Source: Aphis gossypii (Eukaryota; Arthropoda; Insecta; Hemiptera; Aphididae). From it: a stretch of DNA of 64,000 nucleotides. The translations under genes and the position numbers were made by a program. The DNA lies in NCBI RefSeq assembly GCF_020184175.1, contig NC_065530.1, positions 42,075,260 through 42,139,259 on the forward strand, read 5' to 3'. Of the stretch, positions 1 to 13,075 are shown piece by piece (positions within the stretch are counted from its first letter, which is position 1; each line of letters opens with the position of its first letter). Under the pieces are notes generated by a model, which was given only the letters and a program-made list of their open reading frames with translations, searched no databases and had not been told where the DNA came from.

Positions 1-1049
1 ATATTATGGTCTATTGTTTTTCGTAATAACTCATGTGCGTTGTTGTACGGTCGCTACTGGTCTAAAACAAAAACATAAAGAAAACATATTTATTTTTTTT
101 TAAATACTATGGACGAAAAAATATCATAGCTACTCATTCGAACGAATGATTTATTTTAACTATTTAGTACCACACACAGCAATACACTCGTTTTAAGCGT
201 TAATCTGATGTAATTCTAAAAAAGTAAATGCATTTAATATTTGTACATACGAAATATGGTCGATATTGTGATAATCAATTAGATGCACTAACTGTAAACG
301 TCTTGCTTTTGAGTTATTGTGCTTTTATGAAAAATCACTGCTACGAAATAAAAACAGGAAAAATACGTGAACAAAAACTAAGACAAATAACCTACAGCAG
401 CTGGAAGCTTAGACAGTCGCCCTGTATAGTATATACTATATTATCCTATCAAGTTATCAGCGGAGATTACAGCCTCTTCGTGATAACATCGTCGCGAGCT
501 CGTTGAAGCGCTGATGATATGACGGTATTTGCTGTAGTATATGACGTGTGCGCGATTTTCTTTCATATCCGGTCGACCTTGGTCCGGATTTAACTCCGGG
601 CCATTTCCCGCGAATTAAACTTCCGCCTCACATAACGTCCTAATAATTGAAACGCGATACTTAACCAATAACTCCATTAGGATAACCATTTATTTAATAT
701 ATATATATATATAAATTATTTTGTTGTATTAACCATGTACAGTTAATTTGTATGTATCAAGTTAAATAATATGTCGTGGTCGAAAAAAATGTAAAATATA
801 CTTAAATATGTTCGACGTCCAGAGTCAACCCCATCTGTTCATGTGGCGTTTCCACATTATACTGTTTTTTTCTTATTGTATTACATTAACTGTTTTATTT
901 AATAAATTCATAATAAATAAATAAATTTTAAAATTAAATAATTTTAACATTTTTGAGACAGCATTCCTCCCAATAATAAACTTAAGACGATTAAGAAAAA
1001 TACAAAAAAAATGGTTCTTTCCTCACCACCGCAGCAGACGACAGGAAGT
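1..1049. other. AT-rich non-coding stretch
   Basis: I see no gene here. The sequence is AT-rich with short homopolymer runs and an AT dinucleotide run near 700-712. One patch at about 480-650 is visibly richer in G, C and CpG than its surroundings, but it has no sustained reading frame or recognisable motif. It could be a regulatory remnant or an untranslated exon; the sequence does not decide. Confidence 0.5.
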
Positions 1050-1275
1050 AGTCATTTCAAGAACTAGAATCGGAAATTCCTCGTAACTCACTCTTTTCTC
1101 ATCAGCAAAAATCCTCCACCCATATGTGATAATACCAAACTGCTTTTTCTGTTCAACATATAATTCAAGATCACGCAAAATACTCGGGCATATCAAATAT
1201 TCACTTTATATAACAACGCTACTAAAATCATCAAATTCTTAACTAAAATACATCGTATAAACAATTCCTAACATA
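1050..1275 (+). pseudogene. Decayed non-LTR retrotransposon, C-terminal piece
   Basis: Conceptual translation across shifting frames gives TRIGNSS, then THSFLISKNPPPIC from about 1086, then YNNATKIIKFLTKI from about 1215. This order matches the end of jockey-like LINE ORF2 proteins after the RNase H region: an R-IGHTRLTHS-L motif, a PPPxC zinc-knuckle start, and a closing helix ending FLK-I. Stops and frameshifts separate the pieces and the second half of the knuckle is unreadable, so the copy is dead. No complete element is visible around it. The family assignment comes from motif recall and should be read as LINE/jockey-like. The alternative is chance similarity, which is unlikely with three motifs in the right order. 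Confidence 0.6.
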
Positions 1276-4200
1276 GTAGGTATAAATCTAATAGCCTAAA
1301 TTTTAAAAACCTCTACAAAAACTGTATTTTTATTTACTTTTTTATATATTAAATAGTCTATAGGTTAATTACCTGCGATGGTGATGACTTTATTTAATAA
1401 AAATAAATTAAAAATATCTTGCGAAGTATTACAAGAAACGATGATCTATCGTTCGTCTGACGTCTCGAAATTAAAATACATAATATTTAAGATAAGCAAA
1501 TGATATTATAACTTTTAAAACCAAAATTCAACTGAGACGTAATATTATATTGTGACTTATCTAGTATTATAATTAAATATAATAAAAATTAAATTTCAAA
1601 ATTCAAAACTGCTCTGTTTTTATTGACGTTTCGTAATTACGTTAACTAACTAAAAGTTAATAAGTAGTACTTATTAATTATTTATTTCTAAAGATTTAAT
1701 AAATTAACAATTTTGATTTGCAGCTTATCATTAATGGGTTTTCTGCACTTATATTTAATTTATTCTGTGAAATTATTTAAAAAAAAAAAAAAAACCATTT
1801 ACTCGCGTTAATAGGTATATGAAAATTAAATTCAATTTCAATTTTATTTTCATCTCTGAATTTTGTTTATTCCATGAAACCCCGTATCGTTGACCGTTGT
1901 CAATTATAAATATTATAATCATATTTTAATTTAATTGATTAATTGATTAAATTACTATTTGGTAACTTTATATTTTTCTAAGTTAAAGAAATCAAACACG
2001 ATTTTCTTACATAATAAATCTATAGTAATCGATCATATTACAATGTCGAATCGAAAGCATACATACATATAATATATTATTAAAATTAAAATAAAACATA
2101 AATTACATTCCTATTTTGACAGCCATGAATTTCGTACTTCACTTTAAAGTACAAGTATATAGATTTTACATTACTTCCAATGTACTTCAACTTTAAACTC
2201 TACTGCAAGTTTGCAACAACACTTTTAAAATGCTCAATACCTCTCTACTTCTCTAAAAAAAACCCAATTTTATACAGAAAGTATCAAATTTTCATTGCAT
2301 CTCAACCTAAAATATTGCGTTTGCAAAAATTTGCATAGATATTTTAGAATTTGTATCTCAATCCCTACCGCGAAACCTGATTTTTTCTTGAGGCGGAAAA
2401 TTTACGGTGCATTCCCACGTTGTGCTATCAACTTTAAACCACCGCCAATATACTCGTATATTAAACCCATGTCTTCTAACCATCACTAATGTTTTTCGAT
2501 TAATTTTCAACACATACAGTTTAATAACTGATACTTGATCACAATATGTCGTAAGGTTAAAATTTACTTCTAAAATTTCAAACATTAATCGTGATTAATT
2601 TATTCAGCGCGTTCAGTTCCTATATACCTACGCCTGCATTACAAAGCTGCCACTCTGCGCATGCTGTACGCAAATTAACAAACATTTATACTGTATAAAA
2701 TATATAACAGTTATTATTATTTCGTATTATACAGCCGGTTAAGCGTAATAATTTCTTGATTCCACTTACAACAATAACCATTATTATTGTTGCTTCCGCC
2801 TAAATAGATTTACGTGAAATGTATCGTCAACGTGGAACAAGGAGCGAGATCTGTTGTACAGCTATGGTTATTAGTCACCAATATATGTAATATGTATAGT
2901 ATATACATAATATTACATACAACGAAAGAAAAAAACTTAATATGGTGTGTGTCTCCTTCGTCCCCATCTCGACACTCTCCGCTACAACCACCGGTCTGTA
3001 GTCCGGCTATTTGGTTCACTACCCGCAGTCGTGCGTTTCACATTCTACCACATAATCCTAAAACCTGCGTATAACTTTTAATCGCATTTTAAATATGTAT
3101 ATATGTATTGATTTCTTTTTCAAATTCAACTATTGTGAATTATTAAAATATTAATAAATACATGTAACTTACAGTACAGCAGACGCATACTACTTTCTAT
3201 AAAACAATATAATATAATCATAATATTATTTTTATACACGTCAATTACGAAGAATACAAATCCACTTTTATTATATTATAATTAATCATTTTACCGCGAA
3301 AGGTACACATGTACTAAATGAAATCATAATACTAATAAAATAATAGTTTTACTGAAAAATATGTATTACTTTGCGAACTAAAAATTCGTGAAAATAAAAA
3401 TAAACCAATTCATCGAAATCAAGTCTGTATAACGATACGTAATAACTAATAATACAATGCAACATGCATATCGTGTATACCTCCTACATACACAATCAAT
3501 TAATATTTAAATTTAATTATGCGTATGTTTGATCATCGATTCGAAAATATAACGCAATCACACAGTTGTGTGGAAAAATTATTTAGATGAAACGAAAAAC
3601 CACTTAACCAGTTTCAATAATTCGATGATATGAGTTATTATATATTATTATACGCTAACGAGTGAAAATTGAATTATTTTATTTAGCATATTATTTTGTT
3701 TTTTTTTTTTTTAATAAGTACGTGTTTTATTCAATTTTAATTGCCTCGTTCACTGGAGTGCTTTTCTTCTTTTCATATTATCGTCGTTGTGTACAGAGAT
3801 TCAAAGATCGGGTGGACAACAATATCTGAAAATACACTCAAAAGTTTACAGCGTATATTTTTTTATTTAATTACAAAAATAATAATATTAATTGGCCAGT
3901 CTTATGTACCGTCGCATTTGTCGTCGAGAAACTAACGAGACAGCGCGTGGTGATAATTTAATCCAATAATTGTATAGTAATAAATAATAATATTATAACT
4001 AGGCGCTGTGGTTGAGGGCGCGTGGATTATGTATGCAATAATAATAATTGTAAGCGTACTTCTTTTGTCTCCCGTATTATGCGAGGAAATTGCTACCATT
4101 CTATCGTTTCCAAACAGAAGATAAATTTTATGTTAATTTTCTGATCAGAAATAAATCTGCCTGTATAAGTGTATAATATTATATATAACTATACAGTAGG

Positions 4201-4973
4201 TTTCCTTGAAGCGAACATTTTAACTAGTGGTAAAGTAACGTTATAGTCGCGTACAAGATATTTTAAAACTCAAATTTTTTTACTAATTTATGGTATAGGT
4301 ACTAAATTTTATATCACTACTTGATCATAATTTACGATCAAAAAGTATACCTATATCGAATTCATTAATAAAATAACACAAAAAATAGTACGTACATACT
4401 ACGCGATCGCGTAGACGACTAACAGTACACAAAATCTTTAACGCGTTTTTTCATACTTAACAGAATTTTTTGCCATTGTGATCCTTAATCGTATTGTACA
4501 GATTATAATTTAATATAATTTATTATACTATATTACTTTCAAATTAAAATGTATTCTTTTTTCTTAAAAGATGTATACTTGGAAAAATCGCAACGATGAC
4601 GGATTGGACTACACTATATCTTTATTGGATTACGAACAATTTTTTTAGATAAAATAGGGTTAAGGAAAAAAAATAGATAAAATCGTTGTTTGTTTGAACT
4701 CGGATGTTTTAAAAAATGTAGGATATCTGCATTGCATTTCGCGATGTGATTAAGTATTTATAGCATAGACTTACTGATCAATAAGATTCTAAAAATCATG
4801 GCTTTAGTAAAATATACGCTTGGCGAAAGAAAAATCGTAGCATTTTTGTTCAGTATATATATAAATATATATATATATAAGCAAAATATAAGGAAAAAAA
4901 TCATAAACAATATCATTAAAAAAACATATTTGTTTACTTGAGTGGGTGTATAGACTTACACGTATGTCGTATA

Positions 4974-4994
4974 ATATATATATATATATATATA
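4974..4994. repeat. AT dinucleotide microsatellite
   Basis: Uninterrupted alternating AT tract of about 10 units in non-coding sequence, with a related AT-rich run about 100 bases upstream. It is a simple repeat with no associated motif. Confidence 0.8.
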
Positions 4995-7111
4995 GAATAC
5001 TTTCAGAGGATTGTTTATTGAGTCTGAAATAACCTTAAAATGACTTCTGGGAACGGTATAAAATGGGTGTGCGTGTGTATACGGAACCGACATAGATCTC
5101 GACGATGCGAATGGGCTAAATCCAATATTAATAATAATATCAAACACCATATAGTATTAATTTGTTCAGGTAACTGAACTGTACACAGCAATACTATTCC
5201 GTTTGATGCGCGTTGACACAATTTTATGTTATATTGGCGTGAATTCGATTTTTTTTTTTAACTCTGAACACGTTTGGTAGCCGACAACGTACATAGCAGT
5301 CGTCATCGGCAAGGACGAGGGATAGTGTACGGGGCGGCGAAAAGTACGTATATAAACTGACGCGTACGCACATCCACACGCCACGGAATGTATATATACG
5401 AATAAACACCAATATATATAGTATAGAAAACTGTCATTATATCATTCGATTCAGCCCGGCGGCGGCCGTATATAATGCGATATAAACGGCGAAACAACGA
5501 CTTTCGGACTTCCGGCCTTCCATTGCCGCGCTCCATATCTGCACGGTCGATTTGACCGCTCATATAGTCGGCTGATAAATCGGTACGATTTTTCATCCCC
5601 CTAGCCCGTTTGCCACTATAGCCCCCGCTGCCACCGTCACTACGTATAACGATTTTGCCGCACACGCGCGATACACACGACGTTTATCTCAAACCACCCC
5701 CCTGAGACCCCACGAAGGCAAAAAACGCAATTTATAACAAAATTACCGGCCGGTAATAGCAAATTAACGACAACGATGACGACTGTGCTCGGTGTATAAG
5801 GTATCGTGTGTGCCTTTTGGATATTGTTGTAGTTTATTTAGCGCGCCTTAATATACTATAAATAAAATGAACCATTTAGCCACGCGGTTGCTACTTTACG
5901 CAGGGAATCAAATTATTTGCTATGATGATATAGCATACATAAGTACGTGAGTGACATTTTCGTATCCGTTTTCCGATTTAGATCCAAATAATTGCTAGAG
6001 GATGTGCTACCCCAAAGTCAGTTTTATATTACAAACACACCCTTATTATTTTTGTAGGTCTTAAACTACAACACATATGTAATTATTGAAAAAGGTGGTC
6101 ACGATAATATAATAAACGACAAAATATTAATTCTCATAAAGAATAATTTTATAAATGCGTAATCGTTTACCTATACTTAAACTTTAAATGACATTCTTTC
6201 TGATATAATTGATCAGCCAACATTGCACAATTTCTATACGATAGTCCCGAGTCCGTCGGAAACCCGACCACCTCCGACACCGTTGCCTGTTCGGATATAA
6301 AAAAAAATATATTTTTTTTTCGTATACAGTCTATTACATTTTTCTTCGTTTAAAAATGAATATGGATAAAACTACTTTTTACATAGGTACCAATACAGAC
6401 TCTGGAGATATATTTTGGATGAGGCGATCTTTATCTATACAAATTCTATGCTACAATTTGTTTTTTTTTTTTTAATAATAACCGTACGTTTATAAATATA
6501 TATTCGTATTTAGTATTTTAGTGTAATGGATTATGAACAGTATCTGTTAAGCTTAAAATTCTAAAGAATGATAACAGCCAGAAGCTTTAGATTAATCACT
6601 ACAGCTTTAGACTGAGATTAAGTCAAGTTGATAATTTTATATAATACATCAACCATACCATACATGATAATATTGTAATATTTTATCATTCGTCTCCTTT
6701 AATTAAGTAAATGTTTTTTATGTCTTACAAGTGTGACATATTTTAGTGTTCAGTGTTATATTTTAGATATTTGTGCATATAATTCATAATGTTTAGGTAT
6801 AAGTGCTGTTCAAACACCAAACACGACAGACCACGTGATATTTTTAAACTGTTACTGTATTATGAATATATTATTTATTTATATATATATGGATAAATAC
6901 CATGTCAACACTAACATAAAGTAATGAATTAAAAATAATATATTAAGCTGTTTACTGGTTTTAAAATTTAAGTTTTGTTTAATTATATACAGAGTTTTAG
7001 AAATGTTATTCACCTAATAATACATAGAAACAAACTGTATTATTGTAAATATTTATAACGCGCACCTTAATTATTCACATGAGCATGTTTCAGTATGTTA
7101 ACAACTTCTAC

Positions 7112-7137
7112 AATTGTATTAATTAATTAATACAATT
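7112..7137. repeat. Perfect 26-bp palindrome
   Basis: The 26 bases read identically on both strands: the arm AATTGTATTAATT is followed directly by its reverse complement, with no spacer. The core is a TTAA-rich repeat. The next base pair out (C versus A) breaks the symmetry. It could be a cruciform-prone site or just low-complexity AT sequence. No transposon or gene boundary is evident beside it. Confidence 0.75.
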
Positions 7138-8239
7138 ATTACTTTAGCTTAATATAGAACATACCAAAATACCTATTAGCTATATTTTAAGCTTGTACGC
7201 ATATCGCATACATAATAATATAATAATAATAATATGTTAACTACGAGAAAATAATGTATTGTTTTTCAAAGGTTTAAATTGCTTACGTAAAACGAATACT
7301 ATTGTTTTGAAATATGTTTTTATAATATTTATTTGTCAAACAGAACGAAAAAAATCAACGCTGACTTATCTGTCTATTAATATTTTTTTATTTTATTTTA
7401 TCGATTTGCGATTAAAATACAAGACACATATGTTATTTTTATGATTTGTACACACAGAATATTCAATTGTTAATATTATAGAATAAAATCAAAAAATAAT
7501 ATACTTGTATAACATTATAATAGATAGGTAGAATGAAATACTTAAAATCTATCACAGCTATAAATCTATTTTTTAAGCCAAAAAATAACAATATGGATAA
7601 TACTAACTACCTATAGTATTATTATACGGTGGTCGTAAGCTGTCAATTCAAATTTCAACTATCGATAGGTTTATATTAATATATTATTATATCATGTTAT
7701 GTATATTATAATATTGTAGGCTCTCTATTAATCGCTTCTGTAGAAGTTGAACAAAACGTAATATTCATATTATAACGCACAGATAAACTTGTTGATACAA
7801 ATATATTTAAGTTTCTATAGAAACTTTAGAATGCGCACTGGTAGCTACAACGAAATTATTGAAATCAATTATTAACCGAATTATTATTATATTAACTAAA
7901 TTTCCGAAAACCAATCAAACCATAATAATTGGATGGACATTGCTATACCTCCACTAGGCAATCAAATAACATTATCATTATTTCGAAATATCTAATAAAC
8001 TTAGGTAAACTTTAATGTCTGACAGTTATGTAATTCGAATAATGTATCCTATTAACGGTATACAAAATACTGATAACTGGTGTGCAAGATTTATTAGGTA
8101 TATAGTAGGTAAAAATTAAAAACTATATTTTTATGGTATACACATGATACATAATAAGACGTGCAAGTATCTGAGTAAGATTAAATTTAAATTATATCAA
8201 AGAACACTATTAATACTTTATTTCTGTTCGGTGTCAGAT

Positions 8240-8662
8240 CTAGAGATCTAGATTTGAATTATAGCCTTATATATTATAGGGATCTTGACAAAAAAATATT
8301 ATTATGTAATTGAAAACGTAGACATAGACAAACAACATTTTTAATTTTAAACATATTTTACATTACTTAATATTATCTTTAAGACACATTATACTGTTTA
8401 ACATAATATTAATAAATAAAACTACGTTATAATAAATATAGGTTGAAAAGTATGCCTCGAAAAATATTAAAACAATTACTAATAAATAACAATACTACCG
8501 ATAGCTTTGAGTATTCTAATTTATAAGGTTTTATTTTAATTTATAACAACTAATAATTAATAACAGGTTAAAAACCACTATATTTTAGTATTTTATATAA
8601 TAAATTGAAGTTAAATGACCTGAGGGTGAGACGTTGCCCCTAGCTCTTTAAATCCGCCACTG
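8240..8662. mobile_element. Probable degraded hAT-like element, one clear end
   Basis: The right end at 8662 reads AAATCCGCCACTG, the complement of a CAGTGGCGGATTT terminus typical of hAT-type miniature elements, and GC-richer subterminal sequence lies just inside it. The eight bases after it are TGTCTGAT. The bases at 8232-8239 are TGTCAGAT, a 7 of 8 match that could be the other target duplication. The left terminus after it is a poor match to the right, so the left boundary is tentative. Confidence 0.4.
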
Positions 8663-10017
8663 TGTCTGATTTAAATTTTTCTTAACGAAATAATCAATAA
8701 CGGAAAATCACTCATAACTTTCTAAACCAATGCGAGAGAAAAATAATAGAAATAGGACTGTATGGAAATCGACCGATACGTACATACCCAACAAATAATA
8801 CTGATATACGGAAACCAGAAAATATATATCTCCCTATTGTTTAACGTGGTGGCGATTTACATTTCACTGGTAAATTGTTGAACATAATATAATACTATAT
8901 ATACGAACACAAATAATATATACCTATTATGTATACGCAAACAGTAGTAAAAAATATTTTACAAAATAAATTTGGGTTTCTGGCTCTAATGCGTATGATA
9001 GAGTCACCCTACAATCCGCATATAATAATATGTATATGCGTGTGTATATGTATACACTATACATATTATTACATATAGCTCATCAGTCATCACGTGCTGT
9101 CGCTCGGTTGAGCCATCGATAATAAAATTTGATTACATTCTTTGCAATAGTATTATACGACTAAATCTAAAAATAAATAATAGAGACTATAACATATTCT
9201 TCGTATAGTAGCGACAAAAACATAAATATATATATTATATAGTTGAGTATATATAATATATGTAACGGGCGATGTCTAATACCAGGCATTATGACTGTGT
9301 ACGTTGACCGGGAAATTTAAATCTCTAATAGTACAAATTAAATATTTTTTGTTCAATATTTTGTATCAAATTTATTATTAATAGCAATTATATAATATTT
9401 ATAAAAAAATACAAGCTAGATTCTTAGATAGTACAAATATCTTAAGAATTTAAAAATGCGGTCTTTGAGTTTATTTAAATATTTTAAAAATCAGAATAAT
9501 TAGAAATTAGAATAGATTTATTATTAAATAAAAAAAATATAGTTGAGCATATTCATTGAATCAACACATAAATAGTGTTTGATGTTTGAAATAGTTCACT
9601 TTATACTCGTACATTTACTCTTCACATTAAATTTGTGATGTATTGAGTTTTTCATTTTGCTGTAATGATGAAAAACCGTGTATCTTGTATTTATATCGTT
9701 CGGATATAAACGAAAATAGTCCTGAACGCTTTGACCATATTGCTTTACTATGAAAGTACGAAAATCGCAAAAGCGAAAACTCTTGAAACGGTTTACTAGA
9801 TTAATCTTGTTTATTTTCCACTCAAGAGAAGTCAAAACCTAGTGAAAAAAATGTATATATAAATAAAAATCTTTAAACAACACAATATTATTTCAAACTA
9901 CGTCGTATAATATATTAGTTTCCACTCCTGTTGTTTTGCGACTAATCGCTTTCGCGACTAAAACGCAGTAATTATTCCAACGATTCCGTCGGAATTGTTG
10001 CTTATTACAATTTACAA

Positions 10018-10053
<36 letters not shown>

Positions 10054-11593
10054 CTTGGCAATGTTGTCGTCGCCATCTCCATTTACAGTCGCTGCGATAA
10101 AATAATATACACATACGCGGTAAACACAAACACAAAAGCGATTCTAACTAATAGAGGGTCGATAATGCATTGTTTGAGACGCATGTTTGGCAATTCTTAC
10201 AATGAGCATTTTGGTTATTTTCAATAACTTTCAACTAAAATAAACACATAATTTATCGATTTTAGCAAAACTGAGGATTAGCTAACTGAAAATAAAACCT
10301 CAAAACCAAAATTGTAAAGTAATATTGATTTTATAATAAAACAGTATAACATTTTATTAATATTATATCATACTAATAAATCAAAAATCAAAGTAATTAA
10401 ATCGAAATTCTAACTCAGTTTATTGAAATTCGATAAGAAATTATTTTGTTATTATTATTATTTTTTAATAACTGACAGTGGATTTTCTTTTAAATAATAT
10501 AATATATATATTAAATCTGTAGAATAATTTTAAAAGTTAAGTTCGATTTCAAAATACAATTTAAATAATTCAGTTTAAATTGAGGTAGCATAAAAAATTC
10601 TAATTTTTGTTTGGTCCTATTTTTTATTTAGTGTTTTTTTTTTTTTTTTTGGCTCTTCAATTCAGTCAACTAACATCAGCTTCTATATTATCCTATGTAG
10701 TATGCATAATATGTTGTTTCTTTTGATTGATCTATGACCTATATAATGTAATATTATAGTACGAGTATAATAATCTAAAAATGTATAATCCGATGCAATC
10801 AAAATTAATACTTTTTTAGTTTTATCATTCTATTATAGGAACATAGTTGGTAGATAAACACATTTCACAATAAAATTCGTATTTTAAAATCATGATGTGT
10901 AATTTTAATTTATATTTAACAAACAATGAGAGGTTTGTTTTAACTGCGCCATCGAATAGTGATATCGTATTGGAAACGTGATCTACATGTAATTTTATAT
11001 GACAATATACAAAATTATTTCCTACCAACCTCTGAAAAAATTAAAAGCCTCAGCCTCGTGTATTCCCCCTTCCTCCAGACTAACCACCATCATCGCAAAA
11101 CGAATTTACCAACAGTGGAAAAGATATACCTAAGTATTATAATAGATTATAATATCCCACAAGACGCGAACCTTCTCTTAACCAAACTAAGTCTGATTTG
11201 TTGTAAAACTAATGCAGGGGATTTTTTCATGTATAAAAATATGAGTGAACACACCGATAGAATTATAGATATTGAACATTGAAGTATCTCTATCATTATA
11301 TTTATTTTAAACTATACTATAAGCACTATTGCGATATGGGTATTTTGCACGTGTATAGGGTAATATTTTTATGACACATGAATGTGTCATAATATTATTA
11401 ACTAAAACGATTGATATGTATACGTACAATTTTAAGTTAATATTATATATTATATAATAGTAAGTACCTATAGGGATTTTTGAAAATATGTCTTCATTTT
11501 AGATACTGAACGAAGTGATGAATGTATTGATTTTACAATTATGTGTTTTTTTTTTTTTTGTATGTCTGTCTATGTACACCATAACTTGTCGAA
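8663..11593. other. Non-coding AT-rich stretch
   Basis: No supported gene. A weak stem is visible near 9020-9075, where TAATAATATGTATA recurs as its reverse complement. An ATT microsatellite lies at 10020-10051. An open frame at 10959-11282 is 107 codons long, but I recognise nothing in it. The segment from about 11500 to 11593 looks like the 5' edge of the repeat that follows. Confidence 0.5.
10020..10051. repeat. ATT trinucleotide microsatellite
   Basis: About 10 to 11 uninterrupted ATT units. On the minus strand it is read as a run of Asn codons in a short spurious open frame. No gene evidence surrounds it. Confidence 0.85.
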
Positions 11594-13075
11594 ATAATGC
11601 TTCAATTTAAAATTTCAAGGGTGGTTTCCGATGGAAAATTGAATATACATAGTGCATTAAAGAGGCCCAAAGTAAAAACTTTCCAACAGTTTTCAAAAAA
11701 ATTGATTTTTTTATATTGTTGTAACTCGTAAACTTATCACTGTAAATACTTGAAATTTTTACCAAATTTTTATATTGGAGTTATACATATATATACGGTT
11801 TAATTTTTAAAATATTTTGGCTTTTTTGAGCTATTTATAGACAACTGAAATTTTCAATTTTTCTTTAAAATGTCGATAAAAAAATTTTAAAATCTTTAAA
11901 ATTTAATACAAGGGTTCTTATAAAGTTATAAGTAGTTCTTATTATAGTTAAAAAAAAAATCAAAAATCATTAGTCACAATTTTTTTTATAATCGTTTAAA
12001 GTTCAAACTCTAACGAAATACATCAAAATAGCAAAAATTATGTAGTCAATAATTCAAAAATGTTTGTGTTTTTACCTAAGGCTAATAAGTTTAACACTAA
12101 GTTTTCCATAAATTCTCCTTCAAATAGCTATAGAAAAAACTCAAAACGTCATTATAGGAAAAATTGTATTAGCATCTGATTTTTAAATATTTACGAAATC
12201 GTGCAACGGATAACGATTTATCCTCAAACGATTTTCAATATTTGTTACTATTCCAAAATTTTAAGTCGTAGATACTCGAAAATTGCACCAGTTATTAAGA
12301 TTGGAATTTTCTTTACTAAAGTTAATTTAAAAAAAAAAAAACATATTTTAAAGCTATTTATAGGGATTTGAAATATTCATTCTGTTAAGTTGTTTTTTAG
12401 AAATGTCGATCAATTTTTTTTGGCTGAGTCAAAATACTTGAAAATTTAATATTATGCCATTAGTTATTCTTATATTGATTCAAAAATTATAAGAATACAA
12501 AGGCACAATTTTTTTTATTAACTTTTGAAGTTATGAACTTTTGACAAAATTCGTCAAAAACATGAATATTTTCAAATTATTTTGTAGTTAAAAATTAATA
12601 AAAAAAATTTTATAAGTTTAAAATTGAATAAAAGATTTTCAATAAATTTAGTTTACCGAAATTCTAAAAGAAGTTGAGCGTTAGCCAACTAAAAAAATGT
12701 TATCTAAAGTTCAAATTGTTATGAAATCAAAAATTCACGCTTTAAACAAGCATTTATTACTATCGAATAATTTTAGATCATAGAAACTTGAAACATACAT
12801 CAGTTATTTAAATTGGTATTTTCTGTATATAATTTAAATTTGGGATATTCAGGTCATTAAAACAAAAACCATCTTTTTCACCACCCACCGGAAAATATAT
12901 CCTAGGCTGACAAATCATCTTCGTTCAGAATCGTTTTTCGTATACAAAGATACCTACCATTCCATTCAAATTTAGCACATCCATGATAGTAACCTATATT
13001 CTATGTCCAAGGTGCACTCGATATCTACTCTACAGCAGAACGTTACCCACTTGTCTACCCTTTTTTTATATTTAA
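11594..13075 (+). repeat. Dispersed repeat, copy 1, internally duplicated
   Basis: This AT-rich repeat of about 1.5 kb is homologous to 54195-55185 (opposite strand) and to 53583-53990 (same strand). Anchors shared with the 54-kb copy include GGTGGTTTCCG near the left edge, TTCAGAACCG/TTCAGAATCG-type sequence near 12920-12940, and the right edge near 13015-13075 containing TACCCACTTGTCTACC. Only short scattered open frames are present. It also looks internally duplicated: sequence at about 11890-12310 is echoed at about 12430-12830. There is no transposase or reverse transcriptase and I see no clear terminal inverted repeats, so the class is unknown. It is probably a non-autonomous mobile element. 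Confidence 0.75.

Larger units (their letters stand above)
1280..8230. other. Gene-free AT-rich region with GC-richer islands
   Basis: No gene is supportable. Two patches stand out by GC and CpG content: about 2930-3060 and about 5270-5720. The second holds a 120-residue minus-strand open frame (5303-5665) whose predicted protein has no domain I recognise and ends in AT-rich, tyrosine-rich sequence, so I do not call it a gene. AT dinucleotide runs occur near 4855-4880 and at 4974-4994. The rest is AT-rich sequence with T and A homopolymers. Confidence 0.5.

Noticed and set aside
9893..10135. Minus-strand frame with a poly-Asn run
   Set aside because: It is produced by the ATT microsatellite; nothing else in it looks coding.
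10470..10500. CAGTGG at about 10477 as a possible hAT terminus
   Set aside because: No inverted partner or flanking duplication was found nearby.
10959..11282. 107-codon plus-strand frame
   Set aside because: No recognisable motif, and a frame of this length can occur by chance. It may be transposon debris but I cannot support that.
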